Assembly (NCBI GenBank): GCA_958296055.1
Contig: CATQHS010000001.1
Location: 1,770,277-1,834,276 of the forward strand
Source: an uncultured Acidimicrobiales bacterium
GTDB taxonomy: Bacteria; Actinomycetota; Acidimicrobiia; Acidimicrobiales; Aldehydirespiratoraceae
Direction: 5' to 3'
Length of the DNA: 64,000 bases
The notes below the pieces were generated by a model, which worked only from the letters and a program-made list of their open reading frames with translations, made no database searches and was not told the DNA's origin. Positions 1 to 7,771 of this stretch are shown piece by piece; within the stretch, counting starts at the first letter, position 1; each line of letters opens with the position of its first letter. The position numbers and the translations under genes were made by a program.

Positions 1-2
1 CG

Positions 3-1001
3 GCACTGCGGGGCTTGGTGGTGGGGCTCACCCTCACCGCCGGGTTCATTGCCGTGTTCGGCGGGTTCGGCCTGCTGTTCGAGACGATTCTCAGCCGCGG
101 CGTCGTGCTGGACCGGATCGGCTGGGTGACGATGGCCGTCGGGGTCGGGATGACGGGGCTGGGGGCGTGGATGGTCTCGGGCCGGGAGCTGAACCTGCGG
201 CTGCCCAAGATGGCCAGGGGGACCGGCAGCCGCCGCCTGGGGTCGGTCTTCATGTTCGGGGTGAGCTACGCGGTGGTCTCGCTGTCGTGCACCATCGGGC
301 TGTTCATCGCCAGCGTCGGCACCACTTTCACCAACCGGGGCTACGCCGACGGGGTGGCCAACTTCGTGGCCTACGCCGCGGGCATGGGCTCAGTGATCAC
401 CTTTTTGACCCTCAGCCTGGCGCTGGCCCGAACCAACGTCGCGGGCCGGATGCGCAAGCTGCTCCCCTACGTCACCCGGGTCTCGGGCGTGCTGCTGATC
501 GCGGCCGGCGTCTATTTGGTCAACTACGGGTGGTGGGAGCTGCGGGTGTTGGAGGACCCGTACGCCACCAACGCCGCCGTCGCGTTCTTCGAGACGCTTC
601 AGGCCGATGTGAGCAACTGGATCGCCAACACCACCCCGGCCCGGCTGGGGGTTCTATGCGTGTTCGGAGTGCTCGGGGCCCTGTTGCTGGGGTGGCGCCA
701 GGCCGAGCGGGACGCCCTGCGCCGCCGGGCGGTGACCGCGGCCTACGTCGCCGCCTACCTGGTGGTGGAGATCGGCTTCAACCGGGGGGACTTCATCGCC
801 GGGCCGTTGCTGCGGTTCGCGGCGGGCTGGCCTGAGCGAATAGCCAACTGGTTCGCCGACCCGGCCCGGTTGGGGGTGGCGGTCGAAGTGCTGTTCGTCG
901 CTGGAGCGGCCTGGCTGGGTTGGCGGCTGCTCCGCCGATTCTTCCGGCCAGCGCCAGCGTCGACTAGAGCCGGGCTCGCCGATCGCCAGCGACAGGGTTA
1001 G
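3..1001 (+). CDS. CcdA/DsbD-like cytochrome c biogenesis membrane protein, 5' partial
   Basis: The frame is already open at the window edge, so the true start and probably the first membrane helix lie upstream. The visible 333 residues are mostly hydrophobic helices. The stretch YAVVSLSCTIGLF resembles the second-cysteine helix of CcdA/DsbD proteins, which pass reducing power across the membrane to apocytochrome c or thioredoxin-like partners; the first cysteine would be outside the window. After about residue 180 there is an extra C-terminal part with two or three further hydrophobic segments and an Arg-rich end, which plain CcdA (about 220-250 aa) lacks. It fits near a c-type cytochrome-containing oxidase operon, but the link is inferred. 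A related multi-pass thiol transporter remains possible. Confidence 0.7.
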   Translation, partial: ALRGLVVGLTLTAGFIAVFGGFGLLFETILSRGVVLDRIGWVTMAVGVGMTGLGAWMVSGRELNLRLPKMARGTGSRRLGSVFMFGVSYAVVSLSCTIGLFIASVGTTFTNRGYADGVANFVAYAAGMGSVITFLTLSLALARTNVAGRMRKLLPYVTRVSGVLLIAAGVYLVNYGWWELRVLEDPYATNAAVAFFETLQADVSNWIANTTPARLGVLCVFGVLGALLLGWRQAERDALRRRAVTAAYVAAYLVVEIGFNRGDFIAGPLLRFAAGWPERIANWFADPARLGVAVEVLFVAGAAWLGWRLLRRFFRPAPASTRAGLADRQRQG

Positions 1002-1049
1002 CGGCGTCAGGTCCGTCCACCGCGAGCGACGAGGCTTCGGACCGGCGGG

Positions 1050-1691
1050 TCAGGGGGCCAGGCGCTCGATCACCCAGCCCGAGGTGGTAGACCGGTACCG
1101 GAGCCGGTCGTGGAGCCGGTCGCGGCGGCCCTGCCAGAACTCGACGGTCTCGGGCTGCAGCCGGTAGCCGCCCCAGAAGGGCGGCCGGGGCACCGGGCCC
1201 GGGCCGTCGAAGCGCTCCTCGACTGCTTCGACCCACTGTTCCAGTTCGGCCCGGCCGGTGATCACCTCCGACTGCGGCGACGCCCAGGCCGCGATCTGCG
1301 AGCCCCGGGGCCGGGAGTCGAAGTAGGCGTCGCTCTCGTCGTCGGGCAGGGGCTCGACGGAGCCCGTCACCCGGACCTGGCGCTCCAGGGGATGCCACAG
1401 AAAGCACAGGGAGGCTCGGGCCGACGCGGCCAGGTCGCGGCCCTTGGCCGACTCCCGGTTGGTGTGGAACACGAAACCCCGCCGGTCCAGGCCCTTGAGC
1501 AGAACGGCCCGAGCCGACGGCCCCCCGGTTTGGGCGTCGGTGGTGGCCAGCACCACCGCGGTGGCGTCGTAGGGCTCGGTGGCCGCCCACTGGTCGAACC
1601 AGCGCCGGAACTGCTCGACAGGGTCGGGGGCCAGGTCGTCCTCGTGCAGCCCGGCGCCGCTGTAGTGCTCCCGCATCCCGGCCAGATCCAC
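1050..1691 (-). CDS. pdxH: Pyridoxamine 5'-phosphate oxidase
   Basis: A 213-residue protein of the usual PdxH length. It oxidises pyridoxamine or pyridoxine 5'-phosphate to pyridoxal 5'-phosphate with FMN and oxygen in the cytoplasm. Visible family marks are the N-terminal DPVEQFRRWFDQW, the FMN/substrate region ARAVLLKGLDRRGFVFHTN, the RQVRVTGSVEPL strand, SRPRGSQIAAWAS, and the C-terminal segment with FWGGYRL, RLHDRLRY and the final ERLAP. All blocks are in order and nothing is missing. It ends a short distance from the convergent CcdA-like gene and lies downstream of a methyltransferase on the same strand, separated by a tandem-repeat spacer. Confidence 0.95.
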   Translation of the reverse strand: MDLAGMREHYSGAGLHEDDLAPDPVEQFRRWFDQWAATEPYDATAVVLATTDAQTGGPSARAVLLKGLDRRGFVFHTNRESAKGRDLAASARASLCFLWHPLERQVRVTGSVEPLPDDESDAYFDSRPRGSQIAAWASPQSEVITGRAELEQWVEAVEERFDGPGPVPRPPFWGGYRLQPETVEFWQGRRDRLHDRLRYRSTTSGWVIERLAP

Positions 1692-1700
1692 GACCGGATA

Positions 1701-1784
1701 CTACGAGCGCCGGGCCGGGCCGGTCAGCCGGACACTACGAGCGGCGGGCCAACCGAGCGACCAGAAAACTACGAGCGGCGGGCC
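1701..1784. repeat. 34-bp tandem repeat carrying the 3' end and stop codon of the methyltransferase gene
   Basis: The 16-bp core CTACGAGCGGCGGGCC occurs at 1735-1750 and 1769-1784, and with one mismatch at 1701-1716, exactly 34 bp apart each time. Read on the minus strand the core is the last codons of the methyltransferase (ARRS) with its TAG stop, so the gene end has been copied twice downstream of itself. Sequence between the cores has diverged. Confidence 0.8.
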
Positions 1785-2404
1785 ACGCACCACAGGCCCT
1801 CGCCCGCGTAGCCAGCCACGGCCGTCCAGCGGCCCGGCAGGGCGTCCACCACCGCCTCGGGCGGCAGGTATATCGGGGTCTCGGACCCCATCGTGTTCAC
1901 CCACACCAGACGGCCAGCAGCGGCCAGCACCCGGTCGGCCTCGGCCGCGAACAGGAACATGTTGACCAGCATCAAAACGTCCACCGATCCGGCGCTGAAG
2001 GGCAGGGCGCTGGCGTCGGCTCGGACGAAGGGGGCCAGGGCCCGGTCGGCCCGGGCCAGCATCCCCGCCGAGATGTCCACCGCGGCGGCCAGCGGCATCC
2101 GCCGGGCGATCCGCTCGGTCCCGGCTCCGGTGCCGCACCCCAGTTCCACCACCCGGCCGCCGCCGATCTCCCCGCGGTCTAGCCCGTCTTCCAAGGGGAC
2201 GAGACGGAGTTCGGTGCTGTGGGTCTCGTGCCAGTCGACACTCAGTTCGTCGAAGGCTGCGGTCACCATGGGGGCCCGCTCGGGCCACCACCGGTCGTCG
2301 GCGGCGATCCGCCGGGTGACCTCCCGCATGGGGTGGTCGGACCCGAACCGGGGCGGGGCCGCCGTCTCGGTGGCGGGCTTTACGTAGGAGACGGTCCCGG
2401 CCAC
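1769..2404 (-). CDS. Class I SAM-dependent methyltransferase
   Basis: A 211-residue protein with a Rossmann-type methyltransferase core. Motif I is VVELGCGTGAG near residue 86, the acidic end of strand 2 is AAAVDISAGMLARA, motif II is FVRADASALPFSAGSVDVL, and a later strand is RLVWVNTMG. The substrate is not identifiable. Length and motif spacing suit the small Methyltransf_11/25 group that methylates small molecules. GTG start at 2404. It follows serS on the same strand with only a repeat-filled spacer between, so the two may be co-transcribed. The C-terminus and stop codon are duplicated downstream (see the 1701-1784 repeat). Confidence 0.75.
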   Translation of the reverse strand: MAGTVSYVKPATETAAPPRFGSDHPMREVTRRIAADDRWWPERAPMVTAAFDELSVDWHETHSTELRLVPLEDGLDRGEIGGGRVVELGCGTGAGTERIARRMPLAAAVDISAGMLARADRALAPFVRADASALPFSAGSVDVLMLVNMFLFAAEADRVLAAAGRLVWVNTMGSETPIYLPPEAVVDALPGRWTAVAGYAGEGLWCVARRS

Positions 2405-2420
2405 GTCGCCGCGGTCATGC

Positions 2421-2534
2421 GGCCCCGATCACCGGCGGGCCGCGATCTCAGCCAAGCCGCGGCCCCGATCACCGGCGGGCCGCGATCTCAGCCAAGCCCC
2501 GATCACCGGCGGGGCCCGATCTCGGTCAGGCCGC
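2421..2534. repeat. 40-bp tandem repeat copying the serS 3' end
   Basis: A 40-bp unit beginning GGCCCCGATCACCGGCGGGC at 2421 recurs at 2461 with the first 38 bp identical. A third, diverged copy (about 2497-2534) is the genuine end of serS including its stop. On the minus strand each extra copy reads as a frame ending AEIAARR-stop, resembling the serS end TEIGPRR-stop. This is a stop-spanning duplication like that at 1701-1784. Confidence 0.85.
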
Positions 2535-3789
2535 CCATGTAGGGCTGCAGGGCCTCGGGCACGGCGACGAGGCCGTCGGAGCGACGGCAGGTCTCCACCA
2601 GGCCGGCCCACACCCGGGGCACGGCCAGCCCCGACCCGTTAAGGCTGTGGACCGGCCGGGGCCGCTCGCCCGGGCCGGGGCGGTACCGGATGTTGGCCCG
2701 GCGGGCCTGGTAGTCGCGGCACCACGACACGCTGGAGACCTCCAGCCACCGGTCGGCGCCGGGGGCGTACACCTCGATGTCGAAGGTCCGGGCCGAGGCG
2801 GCACCCAGGTCGCCGGCGCACAGGTCCAGAACCCGGTAGGTCAACCCCAGGTCGGCGATGGCTGACTCGGCCCGGGCCAGGATGTCGGCGTGCACATCGG
2901 GGGCCTGCTCGGGGGTGCAGAACTCGTACAGCTCCACCTTGTCGAACTCGTGGACCCGCAGCAGACCCCGGGTGTCCCGGCCTGCGGACCCGGCCTCCCG
3001 GCGGAAGCAGGAGGTGTGGGCCATCAGCCGCATGGGCAGGTCGGCCTCGTCGAGGATCTCGTCGCGGACCAGCGAGGTGAGCGGCACCTCGGCGGTGGGG
3101 ATGGCCCACAGGTCGTCGCGCTCCAGGTGATAGGCGTCGTCGGCGAACTTGGGGAGGTGGCCGGTGCCGACCATGGTCTCGGTGCGCACCAGGGTGGGGG
3201 GTCTGATCTCCTCATAGGCGTCGCGGTTGCGATCTAGGCCGTAGTCGATGAGGGCCCGCACCAGGCGGGCCCCCAGGCCGCGGTACATGACGAACATGGC
3301 CCCCGACATGCGCACGGCCCGGTCGGTGTCGAGCAGCCCGAGTTCGGCCCCGATCTCCCAGTGCGGCACCCGCTGGTGTTCGCCCGCTCGGGCGGGGTCG
3401 CCCACCATCTTGGCCACCACGTTGTCGTCGGGGCCGGACCCGTCGGGGCAGTCGTCCGCGGGCAAGTTGCCGACCATCAGCAGCATCGCCCGGATCTGCT
3501 CGGCCAGCTCGTCGGCCTCGTCGGCCTGAGCTTGGGCCTGGCCGCCCAGTTCCCGGCTGCGGTCTCGGAGACCGGCCGCTTCGTCGCTTCGTCCGGCCGA
3601 GTGCAGGGCTCCGACCTCCTTGGAGATCCGCTTGACCTCGGCCCGCAGCTCGTCGGCCCGGCGGCCAGCCGCCCGCTGCCGCTCGTCGAGGGCGATCACC
3701 TCGTCGAGCAGGCCCGGGTCCTCCCCCCGGCGGGCCGCGGCCGCCTTGACCGCATCGGACTCGGCCCTGAGCCGCCGGATGTCGAGCAC
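2503..3789 (-). CDS. serS: Seryl-tRNA synthetase
   Basis: A 428-residue class II synthetase that charges tRNA-Ser with serine. Residues 1 to about 105 form the tRNA-binding coiled coil, starting MLDIRRLRAESDAVKAAAAR with long charged helices. Catalytic motif 2 is visible as SCFRREAGSAGRDTRGLLR followed by VHEFDKVELYEF. The ATP/serine site continues with EVSSVSWCRDYQARR, and motif 3 is NGSGLAVPRVWAGLVET. Length and architecture match bacterial SerRS. GTG start at 3789. The extreme C-terminus lies inside a tandemly repeated 40-bp unit, so the last residues may have drifted. tRNA-Ser genes occur elsewhere in the window at 51704 and 53667. Confidence 0.96.
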   Translation of the reverse strand: MLDIRRLRAESDAVKAAAARRGEDPGLLDEVIALDERQRAAGRRADELRAEVKRISKEVGALHSAGRSDEAAGLRDRSRELGGQAQAQADEADELAEQIRAMLLMVGNLPADDCPDGSGPDDNVVAKMVGDPARAGEHQRVPHWEIGAELGLLDTDRAVRMSGAMFVMYRGLGARLVRALIDYGLDRNRDAYEEIRPPTLVRTETMVGTGHLPKFADDAYHLERDDLWAIPTAEVPLTSLVRDEILDEADLPMRLMAHTSCFRREAGSAGRDTRGLLRVHEFDKVELYEFCTPEQAPDVHADILARAESAIADLGLTYRVLDLCAGDLGAASARTFDIEVYAPGADRWLEVSSVSWCRDYQARRANIRYRPGPGERPRPVHSLNGSGLAVPRVWAGLVETCRRSDGLVAVPEALQPYMGGLTEIGPRR

Positions 3790-3890
3790 CCCCCGACGCT
3801 ACATTCCCCGGCCAGCCGCCCGGCCAGCCGAGCCCGTGGTTTACTGGAGTCGGCCCCGGCCCGGCGCCCTCGACCCAAGGATCGACCACC

Positions 3891-5027
3891 GTGCGCATCG
3901 AACATCTCTCGGTGAAGAACTGGCGAAACTTCAAGTCGGCCGAGATCGACATCGGCCGCCGCCTGTTCATCGTCGGCCCCAACGCCTCGGGCAAGTCGAA
4001 CCTTCTGGACGCGCTGAGGTTTCTCCACGACGTAGCCAGCCGAGGTCTGCAACATGCGGTTCAAAGCCGCGGTGGCATGGCACGGGTTCGGTGCTTGTCC
4101 GCCCGAAACAACAATCACGGACGAGTGGCGCTCCAAGTCGTCATCACCGAAAATACCCACACGAAATGGACTTACGAACTCCAGCTCAAAGGCACTGCTC
4201 ACCCCACGGTGGCTGTGGAGAAAGTCACTAAGAACGACAAAATGATCCTCGAACGACCCGATCCGGCAGATAAAGGAGATTCACAACGCTCCACGCAGAC
4301 CGCCCTTGAACAAGTCAGTTCTAACCAGAATTTCAGGCCCATCGCCAAATCTTTTGGCCGAATACGCTATATGCATCTAGTCCCTCAGATCATCAAACAC
4401 TACGAGCTAGGTGCAGAAGATAACAGAGACCCGTTCGGCAGCGGTTTTCTAGCGGATATAGCTAAGACGAACGAAAAAGTGCGTACTCGTCGCCTGGAAA
4501 AGATTACCGAAGCTCTTCGCTTCGCCGCGCCTCGGATCATGGAACTCTCTTTCTCCCGCGATAGAACAGGCAAGCCCCATTTGCAGGCCCGTTACGATCA
4601 TTGGCGGCCGGACCCCGCTCTTCAAGACGAACGCGACTTGTCCGACGGCACACTGCGGTTGATCGGAATGCTCTGGCTGTTGCAAGAGGCAACCCACTCA
4701 AACCGTGTCGTGCTTCTCGAAGAACCAGAGTTGTCGCTTCACGCCTCTACCATTCGTCAGCTACCCGCAATCCTGTACCGAATGACGAGAGGTCGCGGTT
4801 CACAGGTAATTCTTTCCACCCATTCAGTAGATATGCTGAAAGACCCTGGCTTAGGAGTCAACGAAGTCATCGTTTTGGAGCCGGGTCAAGATGGCACAAT
4901 CGTAACTTCGGTGGCTGATTTGGCCGATATCGACCTTTTGCTCACCGCTGATCTCAATCTTGATGAGATCTTAGAACCAATAACTAGACCATCCCAAATA
5001 GGGCGGCTTTCACTAACTTCCCGATGA
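3891..5027 (+). CDS. AAA15/OLD-like ATPase, candidate defence protein
   Basis: A 378-residue ABC/SMC-type ATPase of the AAA15 (RecF/OLD-like) group. It starts MRIEHLSVKNWRNFKSAEI; Walker A GPNASGKS is at residues 29-36. A C-terminal Walker B VVLLEEPELSLH is followed by the switch histidine region VILSTHSVDML. No nuclease domain is fused, unlike OLD or GajA proteins. The next gene overlaps by ATGA and encodes a DUF4276 protein, so the two are translated as a pair; in known systems such as PARIS and class 2 OLD, an ATPase of this kind controls a TOPRIM-like partner. G+C drops clearly from about 4100 onward compared with serS, suggesting transfer. Function in phage defence is inference. GTG start. 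Confidence 0.85.
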   Translation: MRIEHLSVKNWRNFKSAEIDIGRRLFIVGPNASGKSNLLDALRFLHDVASRGLQHAVQSRGGMARVRCLSARNNNHGRVALQVVITENTHTKWTYELQLKGTAHPTVAVEKVTKNDKMILERPDPADKGDSQRSTQTALEQVSSNQNFRPIAKSFGRIRYMHLVPQIIKHYELGAEDNRDPFGSGFLADIAKTNEKVRTRRLEKITEALRFAAPRIMELSFSRDRTGKPHLQARYDHWRPDPALQDERDLSDGTLRLIGMLWLLQEATHSNRVVLLEEPELSLHASTIRQLPAILYRMTRGRGSQVILSTHSVDMLKDPGLGVNEVIVLEPGQDGTIVTSVADLADIDLLLTADLNLDEILEPITRPSQIGRLSLTSR

Positions 5028-5632
5028 ATTTAGTCCGCTATGCTGTTGAAGGGCCAACAGATGATCCGGTTGCCAAAAAGGTTCTACTAGTAACAGGCTT
5101 AGAACCTTATCGACCGCTTATAGCTAACGGCAAAACTAACCTGGATCAAAAGCTACCAGGTCTCAATCTCACAGCGGTATCGATACCGTGGTTGGTGATC
5201 CGTGACCTTGACCATGACGATGATCAGTCATGCATTTCAGTCCTTCAGAAAAACCTGCTAAGTAATCAAGAGCGCAACCATTTCATGTGTCTGCGATTCG
5301 CCGTACGGGCCATGGAAGCCTGGCTTATAGCTGATCGTGACGCTTTCGCAAAATTCTTCGGGATACGTCGAAAGATTGAACAACAACCCGAGTTGCTAGA
5401 TAACCCAAAACAGTACCTGATCAATATCTGTAGGAAGTCTGTGAAAAGGCCAATCAAGGAAGGAGTCCCACCGCCTCCCCGAAGTAAGAGAACCTTTGGC
5501 CCCAATTATGTAACCCTCATACAGGAGTTCGCCGAAGATCACTGGGATCCGCTAAGGGCTCGGGCGAATGCTCCCAGTCTGGGGCGGGCCCTGGACTGCC
5601 TCACCAGGCTCCGGGGATTGCTGGAGCAATAA
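5024..5632 (+). CDS. DUF4276 (TOPRIM-like) family protein, partner of the AAA ATPase
   Basis: A 202-residue protein starting on the ATG that overlaps the ATPase stop (ATGA). Hallmarks of DUF4276 are visible: an N-terminal strand ending VEGPTDD with Glu9, an acidic pair DLDHDDD with Asp61/Asp63, and AVRAMEAWLIADRDAF near residues 93-108. The Glu followed by Asp-x-Asp layout is that of TOPRIM-type folds, where these residues bind metal for nucleic-acid cleavage; catalysis here is untested. Strong pairing with an AAA15 ATPase suggests an effector whose activity the ATPase restrains or triggers. Base composition is low in G+C until the last 60 bases, where the gene runs into G+C-rich sequence and overlaps a possible antisense remnant. 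Confidence 0.75.
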   Translation: MNLVRYAVEGPTDDPVAKKVLLVTGLEPYRPLIANGKTNLDQKLPGLNLTAVSIPWLVIRDLDHDDDQSCISVLQKNLLSNQERNHFMCLRFAVRAMEAWLIADRDAFAKFFGIRRKIEQQPELLDNPKQYLINICRKSVKRPIKEGVPPPPRSKRTFGPNYVTLIQEFAEDHWDPLRARANAPSLGRALDCLTRLRGLLEQ

Positions 5633-5780
5633 CCGGCATGTCGATCTCCACGCCGCGCTCCCGGGCGGGGCCGTATCCCTCCGGGCCGACGCCGCAGTCC
5701 ATCCTGATGGCACCCCTGGGCGCGGCTTCGCCGATGAACCGGGCGGGCAGGACTCCGCAGTAGGACGCGTTGACGCAAAC
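5601..5780 (-). pseudogene. Possible C-terminal remnant of an unidentified host gene
   Basis: Between two A+T-richer genes lies a short G+C-rich patch whose minus strand reads as a plausible protein tail, including NASYCGVLPARFIGE, RGAIRMDCGVGPEG and VEIDMPVIAPAIPGAW before a stop at 5601. Composition and amino-acid usage look like the chromosome, not the accessory block. I do not recognise the family and see no start or upstream domain, so this may be the stump of a gene cut by insertion of the ATPase pair. It could also be a chance open frame. Confidence 0.25.
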
Positions 5781-5798
5781 GTCGCTGCCACCCCCTGC

Positions 5799-5831
5799 CA
5801 GGGACCTGCCAAAAAAATTGGCAGGTCCCTG
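5799..5831. terminator. Perfect 14-bp hairpin between the ATPase pair and the Kelch-like gene
   Basis: Arms CAGGGACCTGCCAA (5799-5812) and TTGGCAGGTCCCTG (5818-5831) pair without mismatch around an AAAAA loop. There is no U-run, so rho-independent termination is uncertain; it could also be an operator. Just downstream TTGGCAGACA is repeated at 5839-5848 and 5850-5859, and the first seven bases recur at the hairpin right arm, giving an iteron-like cluster before the next gene. Confidence 0.5.
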
Positions 5832-5890
5832 CCACAAGTTGGCAGACATTTGGCAGACACTTCACTGAACGGACAGGGCAAGATGAGCGC

Positions 5891-7300
5891 ATGCAGTTGG
5901 CACTGACCGCCGCAGCCCTGGCCGTCTTGACGGTCGGCGTTGCCGCCGGGTGCCAGACGGGCCGCCCGGAGTTGGCCTCGGGAACCGAGCCGAGCCCCGA
6001 ACCCTCAACGGCGCAACCGCCCCCGGTGACGAGGTTCGAGCCAAACCTCGAACCGTCAACGGCAGAGCCGTCGCCCCCAGCGCCGACGACCGCGGAGGCC
6101 CCGGGCACCAAGCCGAGCCCTGAGCCCGCCAGAGGCTTCGGAGAAGTTTGGAAAACTTCTGACGGCCGCCTTCTAGGACAATGGAACTGGGTTCCGATCT
6201 TGTACAAGGACGCTTGGTTCCATTCCGAGAGCTTCCCGGCCATCATGGCTATAGATGACACCAGATTGGTTGTAATTCTATCTGTCGCAGGCTACCAGGA
6301 CGTGATCGCTTACATCTTCGACTCAACAACCGGGACGGTCACCATGGCCGCGCCGAGCGGATTCAGGTGGCGAGAAGCTCATACGATCGTTTGGACTGGA
6401 CGATACGTGCTCATCGGCAGTGGCCGCTACAACCACTCGTGGCTGACCTACGACCCAGCAGACGACGTTTGGGATGAACTGACGGTCGATCCGCTACCAG
6501 AGTTGCCGGATGAGGCACGAGACCGTTCCGTGAGGTGGGGCAGCCAAGAGTGGCACGAGCCACATGCGGTGTGGAACGGATCTGAAGTCCTGTTCCTCCA
6601 TGAAAGCCTCAGCGGCCTCGCCCTAAATCCCGACCAGGGAACGTGGAGGACCCTGGCGACCGGGCCACTGAGCTTGCGAAAAAATCCCACAAGAGTTTGG
6701 ACCGGTCGAGAACTCGTGGTGTGGGGAGGATGTGATTTTGCGCACGCTTACTACTACTGCGATAGCGAACCCGGTCTGGAATGGTTTAAAGATGGAGTCG
6801 TCTATGATCCCGTCTCCGACACATGGCGGACCATGGCCCCCAGTCCCCTGTCTGAAGCAGTCGTCACAGCCGCGGTGTGGGTCGGAACCGAAGTCTTCTA
6901 CATAACCCGTGCCAATACCGGCGTCGTTAGCGCGGCCAGCTACGACCCAGCCTTGGACCAGTGGACCCTTCTGCCGACACCACCATTCGACTATCCTCAT
7001 CATCTGGCCTGGTCCAGCACCAGTGATCTGGTGCTGGCGTGGGGAGGAAACTATGTATCTGATGGGGCTGCATACGACCTCTCGGCCAAGACATGGCTCC
7101 GACTGCCCGACGCCTCCCGAAACACAGCCGTTCGCAAAAATGCAACCCGCCGCTCGGGTTACTCCATAGCAGCAATAGGCAACACTTTCTATATCGACGG
7201 CGGCAACCTTAGACGAGGCTGGAGTGGTGGCGTAGCCGCTCTCGGCGCACTAACCCTTTCCCCACACCCCAATGTTTACTACCAATCAGCCAAACCTTAG
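5891..7300 (+). CDS. Secreted lipoprotein with Kelch-like beta-propeller
   Basis: A 469-residue protein with an N-terminal hydrophobic signal ending in a lipobox at GVAAGC (Cys21). A Pro/Glu/Thr-rich linker follows (to about residue 80). The rest contains repeated blades of the form 'YDP-x-x-x-W' and 'W-x-G-x-x-LVVWGG', for example LTYDPADDVWDEL, ELVVWGGCDFAH, VYDPVSDTWRTMAPSPLS, SYDPALDQWTLLPTPPF and DLVLAWGGNYV. These are typical of galactose-oxidase/Kelch propellers displayed outside the cell, usually for binding. No catalytic residues of galactose oxidase are apparent. G+C is lower than in the neighbouring housekeeping genes, and the gene belongs to the accessory block. Specific ligand unknown. 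Confidence 0.7.
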   Translation: MQLALTAAALAVLTVGVAAGCQTGRPELASGTEPSPEPSTAQPPPVTRFEPNLEPSTAEPSPPAPTTAEAPGTKPSPEPARGFGEVWKTSDGRLLGQWNWVPILYKDAWFHSESFPAIMAIDDTRLVVILSVAGYQDVIAYIFDSTTGTVTMAAPSGFRWREAHTIVWTGRYVLIGSGRYNHSWLTYDPADDVWDELTVDPLPELPDEARDRSVRWGSQEWHEPHAVWNGSEVLFLHESLSGLALNPDQGTWRTLATGPLSLRKNPTRVWTGRELVVWGGCDFAHAYYYCDSEPGLEWFKDGVVYDPVSDTWRTMAPSPLSEAVVTAAVWVGTEVFYITRANTGVVSAASYDPALDQWTLLPTPPFDYPHHLAWSSTSDLVLAWGGNYVSDGAAYDLSAKTWLRLPDASRNTAVRKNATRRSGYSIAAIGNTFYIDGGNLRRGWSGGVAALGALTLSPHPNVYYQSAKP

Positions 7301-7354
7301 GAGACACAATGGATACCGGCAGACCCTCTGGCCCCCCGGGCTGACAGGAGTTCC

Positions 7355-7771
7355 GTGCCAAGCATTGTCGCCTTTGGAATCACCTGCGAGCTGGAGGACG
7401 ATGACGATGGATACCGGGTTATTATAGACCATTTCAGCCTGACAAGGCAGGGGTCCGAGGCCGCAGGCTTATTGAGCCCTCCTGAAGAAGACACGGGTTT
7501 GAACACACGTGAGGAAGACTCCCATCGCAGGGAATGGGTTTATATTTCTTTGCCAGATCAACTTCCCTGGTACATGCGCTGGTGGTGGACACATCAGAAA
7601 AGGAGGAGACGCAGGGAGAGCCCTGATGTTGTTTTTACAGAGTTCGCAGACTTGAGCGACGGCAGGCGCCTCTATGGCCTAGAGATCGACCCCGTATCCG
7701 TTTATGACGCTCTGCAGACACCACTTCGAATCGAGTTCAGCCCTCGCCTTCTTCAGCTCCTGTCGGAGTAA
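7355..7771 (+). CDS. Hypothetical protein with partly duplicated 3' end
   Basis: A 138-residue protein of unknown family. A GTG start at 7355 is preceded by AGGAG at a good distance. It is acidic near the N-terminus (ELEDDDDGY), has an aromatic patch LPWYMRWWWTHQKRRRRR in the middle, and ends with IEFSPRLLQLLSE. It has no signal peptide or clear membrane helix. A degraded copy of its end (LSDGRR... FEFGPRLLEQLPQ) lies about 260 bp downstream as part of a segmental duplication. Lower G+C than the oxidase operon suggests it belongs to the accessory block. Confidence 0.5.
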   Translation: MPSIVAFGITCELEDDDDGYRVIIDHFSLTRQGSEAAGLLSPPEEDTGLNTREEDSHRREWVYISLPDQLPWYMRWWWTHQKRRRRRESPDVVFTEFADLSDGRRLYGLEIDPVSVYDALQTPLRIEFSPRLLQLLSE

